A DNA stretch of 64,000 bases from Amycolatopsis sp. DSM 110486 (GTDB lineage: Bacteria; Actinomycetota; Actinomycetes; Mycobacteriales; Pseudonocardiaceae). The stretch's first letter is position 1, and the number at the start of each line of letters is the position of its first letter. The translations under genes and the position numbers were made by a program. The stretch is from positions 10,223,001-10,287,000 of the forward strand of contig NZ_CP080519.1 in assembly GCF_019468465.1 (NCBI RefSeq), given 5' to 3'. This document shows, piece after piece, positions 16,362 to 25,122 of the stretch. Under the pieces are notes generated by a model. That model was not told the DNA's origin and did not search any database. It was given only the letters and a program-made list of their open reading frames with translations.

Positions 16362-17050
16362 AAAGGGTCCTCACGCAACACGTAGCCGACGCCGCGCACG
16401 GTGTGCAGCAGCCGGGGCTCTCCCCCGGCCTCGAGCTTGCGGCGCAGCGAGCCGACGTAGACGTCGAGGCCGTTGGACGCCGCGCCGAAGTCGTATCCCC
16501 AGACCTGTTCGAACATCACCGCGCGGGTCAGCACGTGGCGCGGGTTGCGCAGGAAGGTCTCCAGCAACGAGAACTCGGTTCGGGTGAGGCGAAGCGGCCT
16601 CGACCCCCGAGCGACCTCCCGGGTCGAGGAGTCCAGCACCAGATCGGCGAACGACAGCGGTGGCGGCAGCTCCGTCGCGGCGGAGGCGTAGTCCGTGCGA
16701 CGCAGCAGAGCGCGGACCCGGGCGAGCAGCTCCTGCAACGCGAACGGCTTGACCAGGTAGTCGTCGGCACCGGCATCCAGGCCGGCCACCCGGTCATCGA
16801 TGCCGGTGCGGGCCGTGAGCATCAGGATCGGGACGTGGTTGCCTTCGGCCCGCAGCAGCCGGCAGCTGTCGATGCCGCCGAGGACCGGCATGGTCACGTC
16901 GAGGATCACCCCGTCCGGCCGCTGCGACCTGACCAGCTCCAGCCCACGCGCCCCGTCCGACGCGACCGACACCGTGTAGCCCTCGAACCGCAGGGTGCGC
17001 GACAGCGAGTCCCGTAGCGCGGCTTCGTCATCGACGATCACGACGTGCAC
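16358..17050 (-). CDS. OmpR-family response regulator, MprA-like
   Basis: A 230-residue two-domain regulator. The receiver domain has the acidic pair in VDDEA, the phospho-Asp in GVILDVTMPVLGG, the Thr in MLTAR and the Lys in DYLVKPF. The C-terminal winged helix (about 135-228) contains LTRTEFSLLETFLRNPRHVL and SLRRKLE. GTG at 17050 is preferred because GGAGG lies five to six bases upstream. It probably binds the 11-bp direct repeats at 17093-17130 and drives both its own operon and the divergent PAP2 phosphatase. Confidence 0.92.
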   Translation of the reverse strand: MHVVIVDDEAALRDSLSRTLRFEGYTVSVASDGARGLELVRSQRPDGVILDVTMPVLGGIDSCRLLRAEGNHVPILMLTARTGIDDRVAGLDAGADDYLVKPFALQELLARVRALLRRTDYASAATELPPPLSFADLVLDSSTREVARGSRPLRLTRTEFSLLETFLRNPRHVLTRAVMFEQVWGYDFGAASNGLDVYVGSLRRKLEAGGEPRLLHTVRGVGYVLREDPL

Positions 17051-17092
17051 TCGCGCCTCCGGGTCTCTTTCACGCAAGTTACCGACGGGTGG

Positions 17093-17130
17093 CTGAGCGG
17101 ACCGTCAGCGCACGGTTAGCGGCCGGTTAA
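17093..17130. promoter_or_regulatory. 11-bp-spaced direct repeats, likely response-regulator site
   Basis: The pentamers CTGAG (17093), GTCAG (17104), GTTAG (17115) and GTTAA (17126) start exactly 11 bp apart between the divergent response-regulator and PAP2 genes. OmpR-family winged helices bind direct half-sites one helical turn apart, so this is the natural binding site for the adjacent regulator. Confidence 0.5.
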
Positions 17131-17197
17131 ATCCGCTTGCGAAGTCGTTGACCTCGGTCGAACGTCCCGTTGAGCGTCGAGAACTTACAGTCGATTC

Positions 17198-17902
17198 GTG
17201 CACGAAACCGCGGAACCGGAGACCGGCGGCCGGGTGCTCGCCCCGGCCGTCGTCGCCGGAGTCGCGACGCTGGTCTTCCTGCTGTTGACGGTCTCCGCGA
17301 CCGGAACCCTGCCCTGGACGAAGGGATTCGACCTCGCCGTGCACTCGTGGCTCGTCGCGCACCGCTGCGCCGCGGTGGTCTCGTTCGCCGCAACCTTGAC
17401 GAGCACCGCGTCCTCGGCGTTCGCCGTCCCGGCGGTGTTCCTCGCCGCGATCGCCCTGACGCGAGGCTCGCTCGGCGCCCGCCTGGCGCGTGCTGCTTGG
17501 GTCACCGGGGTCGTCGGATTGGGCGTGTTGTGCCGGTACGGGCTCTCCGCGCTGATCGCGCGGCCACGACCTCCCGAGGCCGACTGGGCCGTCACCGCGT
17601 CGGGCCAGTCGTTCCCCTCGGGCCACACCGCGGACGCGATCCTGGCGGCGGGCATGCTCGCGTGGCTCGCGGCGCAACGGTTGCACGACCGGCCGGTGCT
17701 GCGCGCGACCGTGTGGATCGTCGCGGGCACCTACGTGGCGGCGATCGCGTGGACGCGGGTGTACCTCGGCGTCCACTGGCCCACCGACGTGATCGGCAGC
17801 ATCGCCTTCGGGACCGCGTGGCTGTGCGGCGCTCTCGTCGTCCGCCGAGCGCTGCTCTCCGGCGGCCGTTCCGGCGCGAAGCCGTCCTCCGCGCCCGACT
17901 GA
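17198..17902 (+). CDS. PAP2-family membrane phosphatase
   Basis: A 234-residue membrane protein with about six spans. The lipid phosphatase motifs are in order: RYGLSALIARPRPP (motif 1), FPSGHTADAI (motif 2, His) and TRVYLGVHWPTDVIGS (motif 3, catalytic His and Asp; Thr replaces the usual Ser). Such enzymes dephosphorylate undecaprenyl diphosphate, phosphatidate or polyprenyl-sugar carriers at the outer membrane face. It is divergent from the response regulator with the 11-bp repeats between, so co-regulation with the glycosyltransferase operon is likely. GTG at 17198 starts MHETAEPETGG. The 155 bp downstream to ectD hold no clear feature. Confidence 0.88.
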   Translation: MHETAEPETGGRVLAPAVVAGVATLVFLLLTVSATGTLPWTKGFDLAVHSWLVAHRCAAVVSFAATLTSTASSAFAVPAVFLAAIALTRGSLGARLARAAWVTGVVGLGVLCRYGLSALIARPRPPEADWAVTASGQSFPSGHTADAILAAGMLAWLAAQRLHDRPVLRATVWIVAGTYVAAIAWTRVYLGVHWPTDVIGSIAFGTAWLCGALVVRRALLSGGRSGAKPSSAPD

Positions 17903-18057
17903 GCTGAGGTCGTGTCGGTCTCGGAATCCGTTCCGGTGGCGCGGAAAACGGTGACCGCAAGGAAAAGTCCGGAGCGGGGCCCCCAGGCATGGGGCGGCCA
18001 CGCAGACGAGCAATACGATCCCTGCTACCACAGAGGGCCGCGACCGCCTCGAGAACG

Positions 18058-18966
18058 TCAGTGCGTGGGCATGAGGGGCGTGAAGTCGCGGGCGGCAACG
18101 AACGGGGGACGCGGCGAGGCAGCGGCATACGGTTCCCGCAAGGTGTTCTCCACGCTGTTGAAGACCACGAACACATTGGAACGCGGGTAGGGAGTGATGT
18201 TGTTGGCGGATCCGTGCATGAGGTTGGCGTCGAACCACAGCGCGTGCCCGGCAGGACCGGTGAACTGGTTGATCCCGTGGGCCGCTGCCAGGCGCGCGAT
18301 CGTGGTCTCGTCGGGCACGCCGACCTGTTGTTCCTTGAGTGAATCCCGGTAATGGTCCCCGGGGGTGGCACCGGCGCACTGCGCGAACTCCCGGTGGGAA
18401 CCGGGCATCACCATGAGGCCGCCGTTGAAGGGGTGGTTGTCCGTCAGTGCCAGTGACAGGCTGACCGCGCGGGGAACGGGCATGCCGTCTTCGGCGTGCC
18501 AGGTCTCGAAGTCGGAGTGCCAGTAGAAACCCTTGCCGCGGAAGCCGGGCATGCAGTTGATCCGGCTCTGGTGCACGTACACCTCCGAGCCGAGCAGTTG
18601 CCGGGCCCTGTCCAGCACACGGGGATCGCGCACCAACCGTGCGATGAGCGGGCTCATGCGGTGGACTTCGAAGATCGACCGCACTGCCCCGGAAGCCTTC
18701 TCCCGCACCACGCGTTCGTCCGCTGCCAGCGTCTCGTCGGCGCAGAGCCGATCCAGCTCCGCACGCAGCAGGTCCAGTTCCTCTTCCGTGACCGACGACG
18801 GGACGATCGAAAATCCCCGTTCGGCGTGAGCGGCCAGCTCGGCCGGGGTGAACGGCTCGCGCAGCCGACCCGGCCACACCGCGGGCACCTCGCGGCGCAG
18901 CAGCGCCGGTTCACCGCCGATCCGCGTCGGATATCTGTCTTCGGTCGTGGTGCCCGTCGTCGTCAT
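18058..18966 (-). CDS. ectD: Ectoine hydroxylase
   Basis: A 302-residue non-haem Fe(II)/2-oxoglutarate dioxygenase that converts ectoine to 5-hydroxyectoine, a compatible solute. The EctD signature is present: GFYWHSDFETWHAEDGMP with iron ligands His150 and Asp152, the third ligand His251 in DANLMHGSANN, and RSNVFVVFNSVEN near the C-terminus. Length and ligand spacing match characterised EctD. GGAAGGA precedes the ATG at 18966; an upstream open stretch to 19251 lacks family similarity. No ectABC genes are adjacent, so the synthesis genes must be elsewhere or ectoine is imported. Confidence 0.93.
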   Translation of the reverse strand: MTTTGTTTEDRYPTRIGGEPALLRREVPAVWPGRLREPFTPAELAAHAERGFSIVPSSVTEEELDLLRAELDRLCADETLAADERVVREKASGAVRSIFEVHRMSPLIARLVRDPRVLDRARQLLGSEVYVHQSRINCMPGFRGKGFYWHSDFETWHAEDGMPVPRAVSLSLALTDNHPFNGGLMVMPGSHREFAQCAGATPGDHYRDSLKEQQVGVPDETTIARLAAAHGINQFTGPAGHALWFDANLMHGSANNITPYPRSNVFVVFNSVENTLREPYAAASPRPPFVAARDFTPLMPTH

Positions 18967-19162
18967 CCCAGTTCCTTCCATTCCACGGCAGGGCGAGTAC
19001 CCCCGAACCCGAGTAGAATCCACATTAACGTGAAAATTCCTGCGACCGGCAGCGCTCACCCGCCTTGGCGCGGCATGCCGTCCTGAAACAGCACTGGTAA
19101 ACAGTCGGGCTGATCGACGATTTCTTCGCAGGCACCCGTCGCATGCTTGCGTAACTCGGGAC

Positions 19163-19201
19163 CCGGCCCGGGCCGCGGATCGATTTCGGCGACCGGGCCG
19201 G
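19163..19201. terminator. Hairpin in the ectD upstream gap
   Basis: CCGGCCCGG (19163-19171) pairs with CCGGGCCGG (19193-19201). It lies past the stop of the minus-strand gene ending at 19360 and upstream of ectD, so it probably ends the former's transcript. The remainder of 18967-19359 should hold the ectD promoter; an AT-rich stretch at 19010-19040 is the likeliest place, but no clear -35/-10 pair is seen. Confidence 0.4.
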
Positions 19202-19359
19202 TGCCGTGAAAAGTTCGTCGTGGAAAGCTGCGTGAGCCGCCGCGGACTCACGAGAGAATGTTTCCCTCGGGATCCTCACCTCACCAGGTCCGTGACTTTC
19301 CCACTCGGGAAACAAGACCACGATTCCTTCTACGTCGACTTCATTGCCGCGCGGGCCGG

Positions 19360-19827
19360 TCAGCGTTTCGTGGTGATCGTGGTGACCGGCAGGCCGAACC
19401 GGCGCTCTGCTTGGTGCGGCAGGTCGGCCCGGAGCCAGCGGGAGGCGCGCCGGGGCAGCGTGGCCACGATGATCTCGTCGATCTCGCGGCCCGCGAGCAC
19501 CTTCTCGATGGCTTCGAGCGGCCGGGCGCTCCCGAGGTCGCCGTCCGCCTGAACCTTCCGCTCGGCGAGGTCGGCGAGCACCTGGTCCAGCCGTTGCCGG
19601 GCCTGCGCTGTCGCCTCCTCGTCGGAGGCAGGTCGACCGAAGTCCATCACCACGCTGGGCATCGGCATCAAGCCGCCGGCGGCGGGCACCGTGTGGTAGT
19701 GCACGGCGGCGGTGTTCGGGACGAGCACGTAGAAGGAACTCGGCCCCGCCTCGATTCTCTTGTGGAGCTCGTTCTGCAGCTCCGGACCCAGGAGGGTCTG
19801 GTTCGCTACCACGAGGTAACTGCGCAT
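19360..19827 (-). CDS. Conserved USP-like small protein
   Basis: A 155-residue protein with an alternating strand/helix pattern. It opens MRSYLVVANQTLLGPELQNE and has VLVPNTAAVHYH, then a long helix and GREIDEIIVATLPRRASRWL near the end. This resembles universal-stress-protein-like folds found beside permeases in actinobacteria; no nucleotide-binding G-x2-G-x9-G motif is clear. Function unknown. ATG at 19827 is preferred; a GTG nine bases earlier is possible. It follows the ROK operon on the same strand after about 200 bp that show nothing distinctive. Confidence 0.7.
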   Translation of the reverse strand: MRSYLVVANQTLLGPELQNELHKRIEAGPSSFYVLVPNTAAVHYHTVPAAGGLMPMPSVVMDFGRPASDEEATAQARQRLDQVLADLAERKVQADGDLGSARPLEAIEKVLAGREIDEIIVATLPRRASRWLRADLPHQAERRFGLPVTTITTKR

Positions 19828-20023
19828 GAAGACCACCCACTCGGTCAGCCCTTGACACGCTGTGAAATCTCATGATAAGTCGCCGCACGTGCCGTGGTCT
19901 ACGGGCCAAGGGCCGCGACGGTCGCCTTCGAGACCAGGCGGAACCCGCGCACCGCCCGGGCCAAGACGTCCACAAAGGACTTGCCGGTAGAAAATCCCGA
20001 CCGACGCCCCGAACCCGCCGGGC

Positions 20024-21028
20024 TCACCGCAGATGGGACAGGTCGGCGGCGCCCACGAGTCCGGCCTCGTTGCCCAGCTCGGCGATCCGCACCTTCGCGG
20101 TCGGGCGGTGTCCGCGGCCGGTGAGGTTCTTGCGGAAGACGGCCTCCGTCGGCGCGCGGAGAATTTCCCCGGCCTCGCACACGCCGCCGGCGATGACGAA
20201 CATGCCCGGGTCGAGGATCGCGGCCAGCGCGGCCATCCCGCGCCCGAGCCATTTGCCCAGCTCGTCGAAGCAGTTCAGGGCGGTCACGTCGCCGGACCGT
20301 GCGGCCTCGGTGACGATGTGGCCGGTGATGCCCGCCGGACGCCCCCCGGCGAGCCGCAGCAGCTCCGGGGCCATCGAGGGCGCGACGGTCGCCTGCTCCT
20401 GCGCCTCGAGTACGAGCGCACGCCCGCTGCCGTACTGCTCCCAGCAGCCGTGCAGGCCGCATCCGCAGCGCCGTCCGTCGGGGACGATGGTGAAGTGCCC
20501 GATCTCGCCGGCCAGCCCGTAGCGGCCCCGGAAAAGCTTCCCGTCGAGGACGACACCGCCGCCGATCCCGGTACCGATGGTCAGGATGACGACGTGGGTC
20601 TCGCCGCGGGCGGCGCCGAACCGGGCCTCGGCCCACGCGGCGGCGTTGGCGTCGTTCTCCACGATCACCGGCATGCCGAGCCGGTCCTCCAGCGATTCCC
20701 GCAAATGCTCGTCCCGCCAGGCGAGGTTCGGCGCGAACATCACGGTCGAACGCTTCTCGTCGACGAAACCCGCCGCGCCGAGGCCGACCCCGACCACGGT
20801 GTACTCGCTGGTCAGCTCGCGAACGGCGTCGGCGATGGACTCCTGGGTCTTCGACGGGTCGTCGGCGGGGGTCGGACGCCGGGTGCGGGCGACGATGTGC
20901 CCGCCCTCGTCGACCACCCCCGCGGCGATCTTGGTGCCGCCGATGTCGACGCCGATGGCGAGCGTCCCCTCAGGGGCTTCGCGGACTGCCAGGGGAACCG
21001 TCTCCGCTGCCGGCGCCTGGGCGTTCAC
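20024..21028 (-). CDS. ROK-family glucokinase
   Basis: A 334-residue ROK kinase. After a short variable N-terminus come the phosphate-binding motif GVDIGGTKIAAG, the sugar site VENDANAAAWAE, the second phosphate loop GTGIGGGVVLDG and the ROK zinc site CGCGLHGCWEQYGSG. It should phosphorylate glucose with ATP. Its GTG start overlaps the phosphatase/mutase stop by four bases (GTGA). It ends the operon of sugar importer, GH65 fusion and mutase, so it would trap the free glucose released by the GH65 domain as glucose 6-phosphate. Confidence 0.92.
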   Translation of the reverse strand: MNAQAPAAETVPLAVREAPEGTLAIGVDIGGTKIAAGVVDEGGHIVARTRRPTPADDPSKTQESIADAVRELTSEYTVVGVGLGAAGFVDEKRSTVMFAPNLAWRDEHLRESLEDRLGMPVIVENDANAAAWAEARFGAARGETHVVILTIGTGIGGGVVLDGKLFRGRYGLAGEIGHFTIVPDGRRCGCGLHGCWEQYGSGRALVLEAQEQATVAPSMAPELLRLAGGRPAGITGHIVTEAARSGDVTALNCFDELGKWLGRGMAALAAILDPGMFVIAGGVCEAGEILRAPTEAVFRKNLTGRGHRPTAKVRIAELGNEAGLVGAADLSHLR

Positions 21029-21813
21029 GACGCCCGCCCGGCCAGCACGTGACGCCCGAGCGCCGCGACGTCGATCTCGTCGAGGGAGGTCACCACGAGG
21101 TCGGCCCGCGCGGCCGCGAGCAGCGCCTCGTCGTCGGCCCTGGCGACACCGAGCGCCGCCATCCTGCCGGCCTTGGCTGCCTCGATGCCGCTGGCTGCGT
21201 CCTCGACGACGAAGCAGTCTTCGGGGGCGACGCCGAGTTCGGCCGCGCCGGTCAGGAAGATCTCCGGGTGTGGCTTGCCGTGGGCGAAGTCGCGGCCCGA
21301 GATGTCGGCGTCGAAGGAGTCGAGCAGGCTCAGTCCGGGCGTCACGAAGTCGTGGGAAAGGCCGTTCTGCGCAGCGAAGGTGTCGAGGCGGATCTGCCGC
21401 AGGAAGAGCCCGGCGTTCTTCGACGACGACGCCGCCGCGGTCGGGATGCCCGCGGCCTTCACCGCGAGGACGAAGCGCAGCGCGTCGGGGTAGGCCTCGA
21501 ACTCGCCGGCCTCGATGAGCTTGATGACCATGTCCTGTTTGTGCGCACCGTAGACCTCGACGCGCGCCTTCGCGTCGGGGACCTCGAAGTACTCGAGGGC
21601 GGCCAGCGCTCCGGCGGCCCGGGGTTTGCCGGACATCACTTGCTGGTAGACCTGGGGAGTGAAGCGGTCGTCCGACCACGTTGTCCGCTCGCGGATGTCG
21701 GCCCACTCGGTCTCCATCAGCTCGCGCAGCGAGTCCTTCCAGGCCCGCTCGTGCGGGGAGTCGACGAGCACGCCGTCGACGTCGAAGATCGCGCCCTCAA
21801 AGCCCTTCGCCAT
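21025..21813 (-). CDS. Beta-phosphoglucomutase-like HAD enzyme
   Basis: A 262-residue HAD protein. FDVDGVLVDSPHERAW holds the nucleophile Asp and general acid Asp, then come a cap domain, AAASSSKN (motif II), HGKPHPEIF (motif III Lys) and FVVEDAASGIEAAKAG (motif IV). This is the beta-phosphoglucomutase pattern, converting beta-glucose 1-phosphate to glucose 6-phosphate. Its first 17 bases overlap the GH65 fusion gene, so the two are coupled. In Mycobacterium tuberculosis Rv2006 the comparable HAD domain is fused in front of the trehalose-phosphatase/GH65 part; here it is a separate gene. Confidence 0.88.
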   Translation of the reverse strand: MAKGFEGAIFDVDGVLVDSPHERAWKDSLRELMETEWADIRERTTWSDDRFTPQVYQQVMSGKPRAAGALAALEYFEVPDAKARVEVYGAHKQDMVIKLIEAGEFEAYPDALRFVLAVKAAGIPTAAASSSKNAGLFLRQIRLDTFAAQNGLSHDFVTPGLSLLDSFDADISGRDFAHGKPHPEIFLTGAAELGVAPEDCFVVEDAASGIEAAKAGRMAALGVARADDEALLAAARADLVVTSLDEIDVAALGRHVLAGRAS

Positions 21814-24800
21814 GGTGACTCCCTTCCGCGTGGCCCGGGTGGCTCTCCACCGTCGCCGGCCTGGGCTCGTGGGACAGGGTGAAGATCCGGCTGTCCCCCG
21901 CCCCGAGCTCGTGGACCTCGTCTCCGACGCCGACGAAGACCGGCCCGCGGAAGCCCTGGGGAAGCGCGAAGACGGTCAGCTCGTCGCCCGTGATCGACAC
22001 CCGAAGCGGTACGCCGCGGTACTGCATCGAGAAAACCAGGCCGTCGAGCCGGTTGAGCTGGGTCGGCGCGAAGTACAGCACGCCGTCCCGCACCGCGCTG
22101 CCGACGTAGTAGCGCTGCAGCAGGTCCAAGGTCCCGGACATGACACCCATGTGGATGCCTTCCTTGGTCGTTCCTCCTTGGACGTCACCGATGTCGCTCT
22201 CCAGCGCCACGATGAACCGGTCCCAGGAACTCTTCGGGTCCAGCGCGGCGAGCACGCCGGCGTGGGTGACGAGACTCAGCGTCGAACCGTGGGAGGTGCG
22301 CCGGTCGTAGTAGTCGATCGTGCGCCGGGTCAGCTCCGCATCGTGCTCGTAGCCGAGCCGGCGGAAGAGAGTGCGTAGCTCCTCGTCGGAGAACAGGAAG
22401 AACAACATGACCGCGTCGGCCTGCTTGGCCAGTTTGAACCGGTCGGGTTCTTCGCCCTCAGCCTTGAGGATCCGGTCCAGCCGCTGGATGTTGGCATGTT
22501 CGGCCCGGTAGTGCTCCCAGTCGAGTTCGTCCAGGTCCAGGTAACCCTCGAATTGGCTGATGATGCCGTCCGGGTGGAACGGCACGTACATCTTGCGGCT
22601 CATCTCGTCCCACGTGTGCAGCTCGTCGTCGGTCAGTCCGAGGCGGGCGCGCAGCGCGGCGCGGCGGCTGGCCGGCAAGAGCCTCAGCACCCGCGGAGCG
22701 GTGTCGGCGATCCAGGCCACCATCACGTTGGTGTAGGCGTTGTTGCGCAAACCGCCTTCTTCGCTGCCGGGATAGCGCTCGTGGAACTCGTCGGGTCCCA
22801 TCACGCCGTGGATCTCGTAGCGGTCGCGCTCCGGGTCGTACCGGGCGATCGAGGCCCAGAACCGTGCGATCTCGAGCATCAGCTCGGCGCCGTAGTCGCG
22901 CAGGAACTCCCGGTCGTCGGTGGCCTGGTAGTACTGCCAGACGTTGTAGAAGATGGCCGCGTTGACGTGGCGCTGGTTGTGGCTCAGGTCGGGGTCCCAC
23001 TGGCCGGAGAGCGGGTTGAGGTGGACGACCTGGGTCTCTTCGGTGCCGTCACTGCCGCTCTGCCACGGGAACATCGCGCCCTGGAAGCCCGCTTCCCGGG
23101 CAGCCGCGCGGGCCTCGGTGAGCCTGCGATAGCGGTAGAGGAGCAAGCCGCGGGTGATGCCGGGCAGCCGGAAGTTGAGGAACGGGTAGATGAAGAGCTC
23201 GTCCCAGAACACGTGCCCGCGGTAGGCCTCGCCGTTGAGCCCCCGGGCCGGGACACCCGCGTCGTGCCGTGCGGTGTGCCGGGAGCAGACCTGCAACACG
23301 TGCGCCACGTGGAACCGCAGCAGCAGTTCGACCCGTGGTTCCCGTGGGAGCTCGAGGTCGCACACCTCCCACAGCTCCTTCCACGCCGAAGCGTGCTCCA
23401 CCAGTGCCCCGGCGAAGTCCGGGTAGCGCAGGACGCCCCGGCCCGCGGCCGCCAGCGTCTCGGTGATCGCGTTGTCGTGCGAGGTGAACAGCGACACCAT
23501 CTTCTCCACCCGAACCGGCCGGCCTCGCGTCACGTCGAAGGTGATGACCTGCTGGATGTAGTCATCCATCTGATCCAGGGTGCGCTCCACCGGAAGCTGC
23601 TCACCGTCGAGGAAGACGCGGGTGCGGGCGGCCTCGGTGACATAGATGTCCGACTGTCGGGTCTGCACCTTCAGCGCGATGGTCTCGGGACCGAAAGTGC
23701 GCGGGGACACCGGGTCGAGGTGACGTCCCTCCAGCTCGCGGTAGCGGGCGACCATCTGATTGGTCACCCGGCCGTCCAGCCCGGAGATCACCTCGACGCG
23801 ACCCGACCAGTTCTCGGGCGTCAGCGTCCACTCGATGCCGGCCTGGTGGCTGTGGGCCATGCTCACGAAGCGGCGGCTGCGCAGTGTCGTCTCCCGGCCG
23901 GCGCGGTCGCGGAAGCGCAGGACGCGCTGAACGGTCGCGAGCCGGATGTCGTAGGAGTGCTCGTAGGAGATCAGTTCGACGTTGCCGAGCCTGATCGCCT
24001 CCTCGCCCTCGATGCGCAGCTTGAGCACCAGCCAGTTCGGCAGGTTGACCAGGTCCTCGTTCTGCACCGGGCGTCCCCCGAGGATGGTGGTTTCCCGATT
24101 GAAGCCACCGTGCGCGTAGGTGCCCGGGTAGTGGACTTTGTCGGCGTCCTCCCACTCGGCCGCACCGCGGGTGCAGAAGTATCCGTTGCCCGTCGACGTC
24201 AGCGACTCCCGCAGACCCTCGACGCCGGGGTCGAAGTGGTCGTAGACGAGCACGCAATCGGACCCGGACTCCCCCTCGTCCGGGGCCTGGCCCTCGCCGA
24301 CGGCCAGAGTGGACAGCAGCTGGGCCACTTCTTCCGGGGAGGAGAGGATGAAGTCGGCCGACGTGTTCCGATCGCCCACTTCGGGATCATCGGCCGTGCC
24401 GACGAAGATGCCGGCTCCCCCGCGACCGGCCAGTGCCCGGAACGCATCCTCGTCGGTGATGTCGTCGCCGAGGTAGATCGGGACCACGTCCGGCGAGTCC
24501 AGGTGCAGGTCGCGGAGCAGGTGGAGCACGGCCTTGCCCTTGTGCCAGTCGATCTTCGGCTGAAGCTCGTAGACCATCTTGCCGGGCGTCATCTTCAGCC
24601 GGTCCGGATGCTCGGCGAGGAGGGTCTCGACCACGGTGGCGATCCGTTGGCGCCGGTCCGGATCGACGCGTCGGTAGTGCACCGCGACCGAGGCCTTCTT
24701 CGGTTCGATCACCACGCCCGGGATCGAGCCGGTTTCGGTGCGCAGGCGATCGGTGACCTCACCGATGACGTCCTCGAACCCGCTCGCGGCATCGTGCTGG

Positions 24801-25120
24801 ATCTCGCCCGCGGCCGGGCTCCAGATGTCGAAGCCGTGGCTGCCGGCGACCACCAGGTCGTCGATCCCCATCAACCGCTGCACGTCGAGCCGGTCACGCC
24901 CGCTGACCACACAAACCGGGCAGCGCATCGCCAGCGCCCGCACCGTGTCCCGCATGCGGTCGGAGATCAGGGCGTCCTCGGGGTGGTCCACGATCGGGGC
25001 CAGCACACCGTCGTAGTCGAGGAACACCGCCGGGCGCCGTCCGGCCAGCCGCTGCGCGAACCGATCACCGTCACGCAACGCGTGGGGAAGTTCTCGGACC
25101 GTCGACGTCGGCTCGGTCAT
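21797..25120 (-). CDS. Trehalose-6-phosphate phosphatase / GH65 glycoside phosphorylase fusion
   Basis: A 1107-residue two-enzyme protein. Residues about 20-270 are an OtsB-type HAD phosphatase with intact motifs: FLDYDGVLAPI, VVSGRDRLDV, KIDWHKGKAV and YLGDDITDEDAF. Residues about 290-1100 are a GH65 protein: N-terminal super-sandwich, then the (alpha/alpha)6 barrel with the catalytic Glu in MGPDEFHERYPGS near residue 777. RTSHGSTLSLVTHA near 950 is the phosphate-site region of GH65 phosphorylases. Likely role: phosphorolysis of trehalose or another alpha-glucobiose to beta-glucose 1-phosphate and glucose, with trehalose-6-phosphate dephosphorylated by the N-terminal half. Similar to Rv2006 without its first HAD domain. 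It starts 2 bp after the MFS importer gene. Hydrolysis instead of phosphorolysis cannot be excluded. Confidence 0.88.
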   Translation of the reverse strand: MTEPTSTVRELPHALRDGDRFAQRLAGRRPAVFLDYDGVLAPIVDHPEDALISDRMRDTVRALAMRCPVCVVSGRDRLDVQRLMGIDDLVVAGSHGFDIWSPAAGEIQHDAASGFEDVIGEVTDRLRTETGSIPGVVIEPKKASVAVHYRRVDPDRRQRIATVVETLLAEHPDRLKMTPGKMVYELQPKIDWHKGKAVLHLLRDLHLDSPDVVPIYLGDDITDEDAFRALAGRGGAGIFVGTADDPEVGDRNTSADFILSSPEEVAQLLSTLAVGEGQAPDEGESGSDCVLVYDHFDPGVEGLRESLTSTGNGYFCTRGAAEWEDADKVHYPGTYAHGGFNRETTILGGRPVQNEDLVNLPNWLVLKLRIEGEEAIRLGNVELISYEHSYDIRLATVQRVLRFRDRAGRETTLRSRRFVSMAHSHQAGIEWTLTPENWSGRVEVISGLDGRVTNQMVARYRELEGRHLDPVSPRTFGPETIALKVQTRQSDIYVTEAARTRVFLDGEQLPVERTLDQMDDYIQQVITFDVTRGRPVRVEKMVSLFTSHDNAITETLAAAGRGVLRYPDFAGALVEHASAWKELWEVCDLELPREPRVELLLRFHVAHVLQVCSRHTARHDAGVPARGLNGEAYRGHVFWDELFIYPFLNFRLPGITRGLLLYRYRRLTEARAAAREAGFQGAMFPWQSGSDGTEETQVVHLNPLSGQWDPDLSHNQRHVNAAIFYNVWQYYQATDDREFLRDYGAELMLEIARFWASIARYDPERDRYEIHGVMGPDEFHERYPGSEEGGLRNNAYTNVMVAWIADTAPRVLRLLPASRRAALRARLGLTDDELHTWDEMSRKMYVPFHPDGIISQFEGYLDLDELDWEHYRAEHANIQRLDRILKAEGEEPDRFKLAKQADAVMLFFLFSDEELRTLFRRLGYEHDAELTRRTIDYYDRRTSHGSTLSLVTHAGVLAALDPKSSWDRFIVALESDIGDVQGGTTKEGIHMGVMSGTLDLLQRYYVGSAVRDGVLYFAPTQLNRLDGLVFSMQYRGVPLRVSITGDELTVFALPQGFRGPVFVGVGDEVHELGAGDSRIFTLSHEPRPATVESHPGHAEGSHHGEGL

Positions 25121-25122
25121 CG

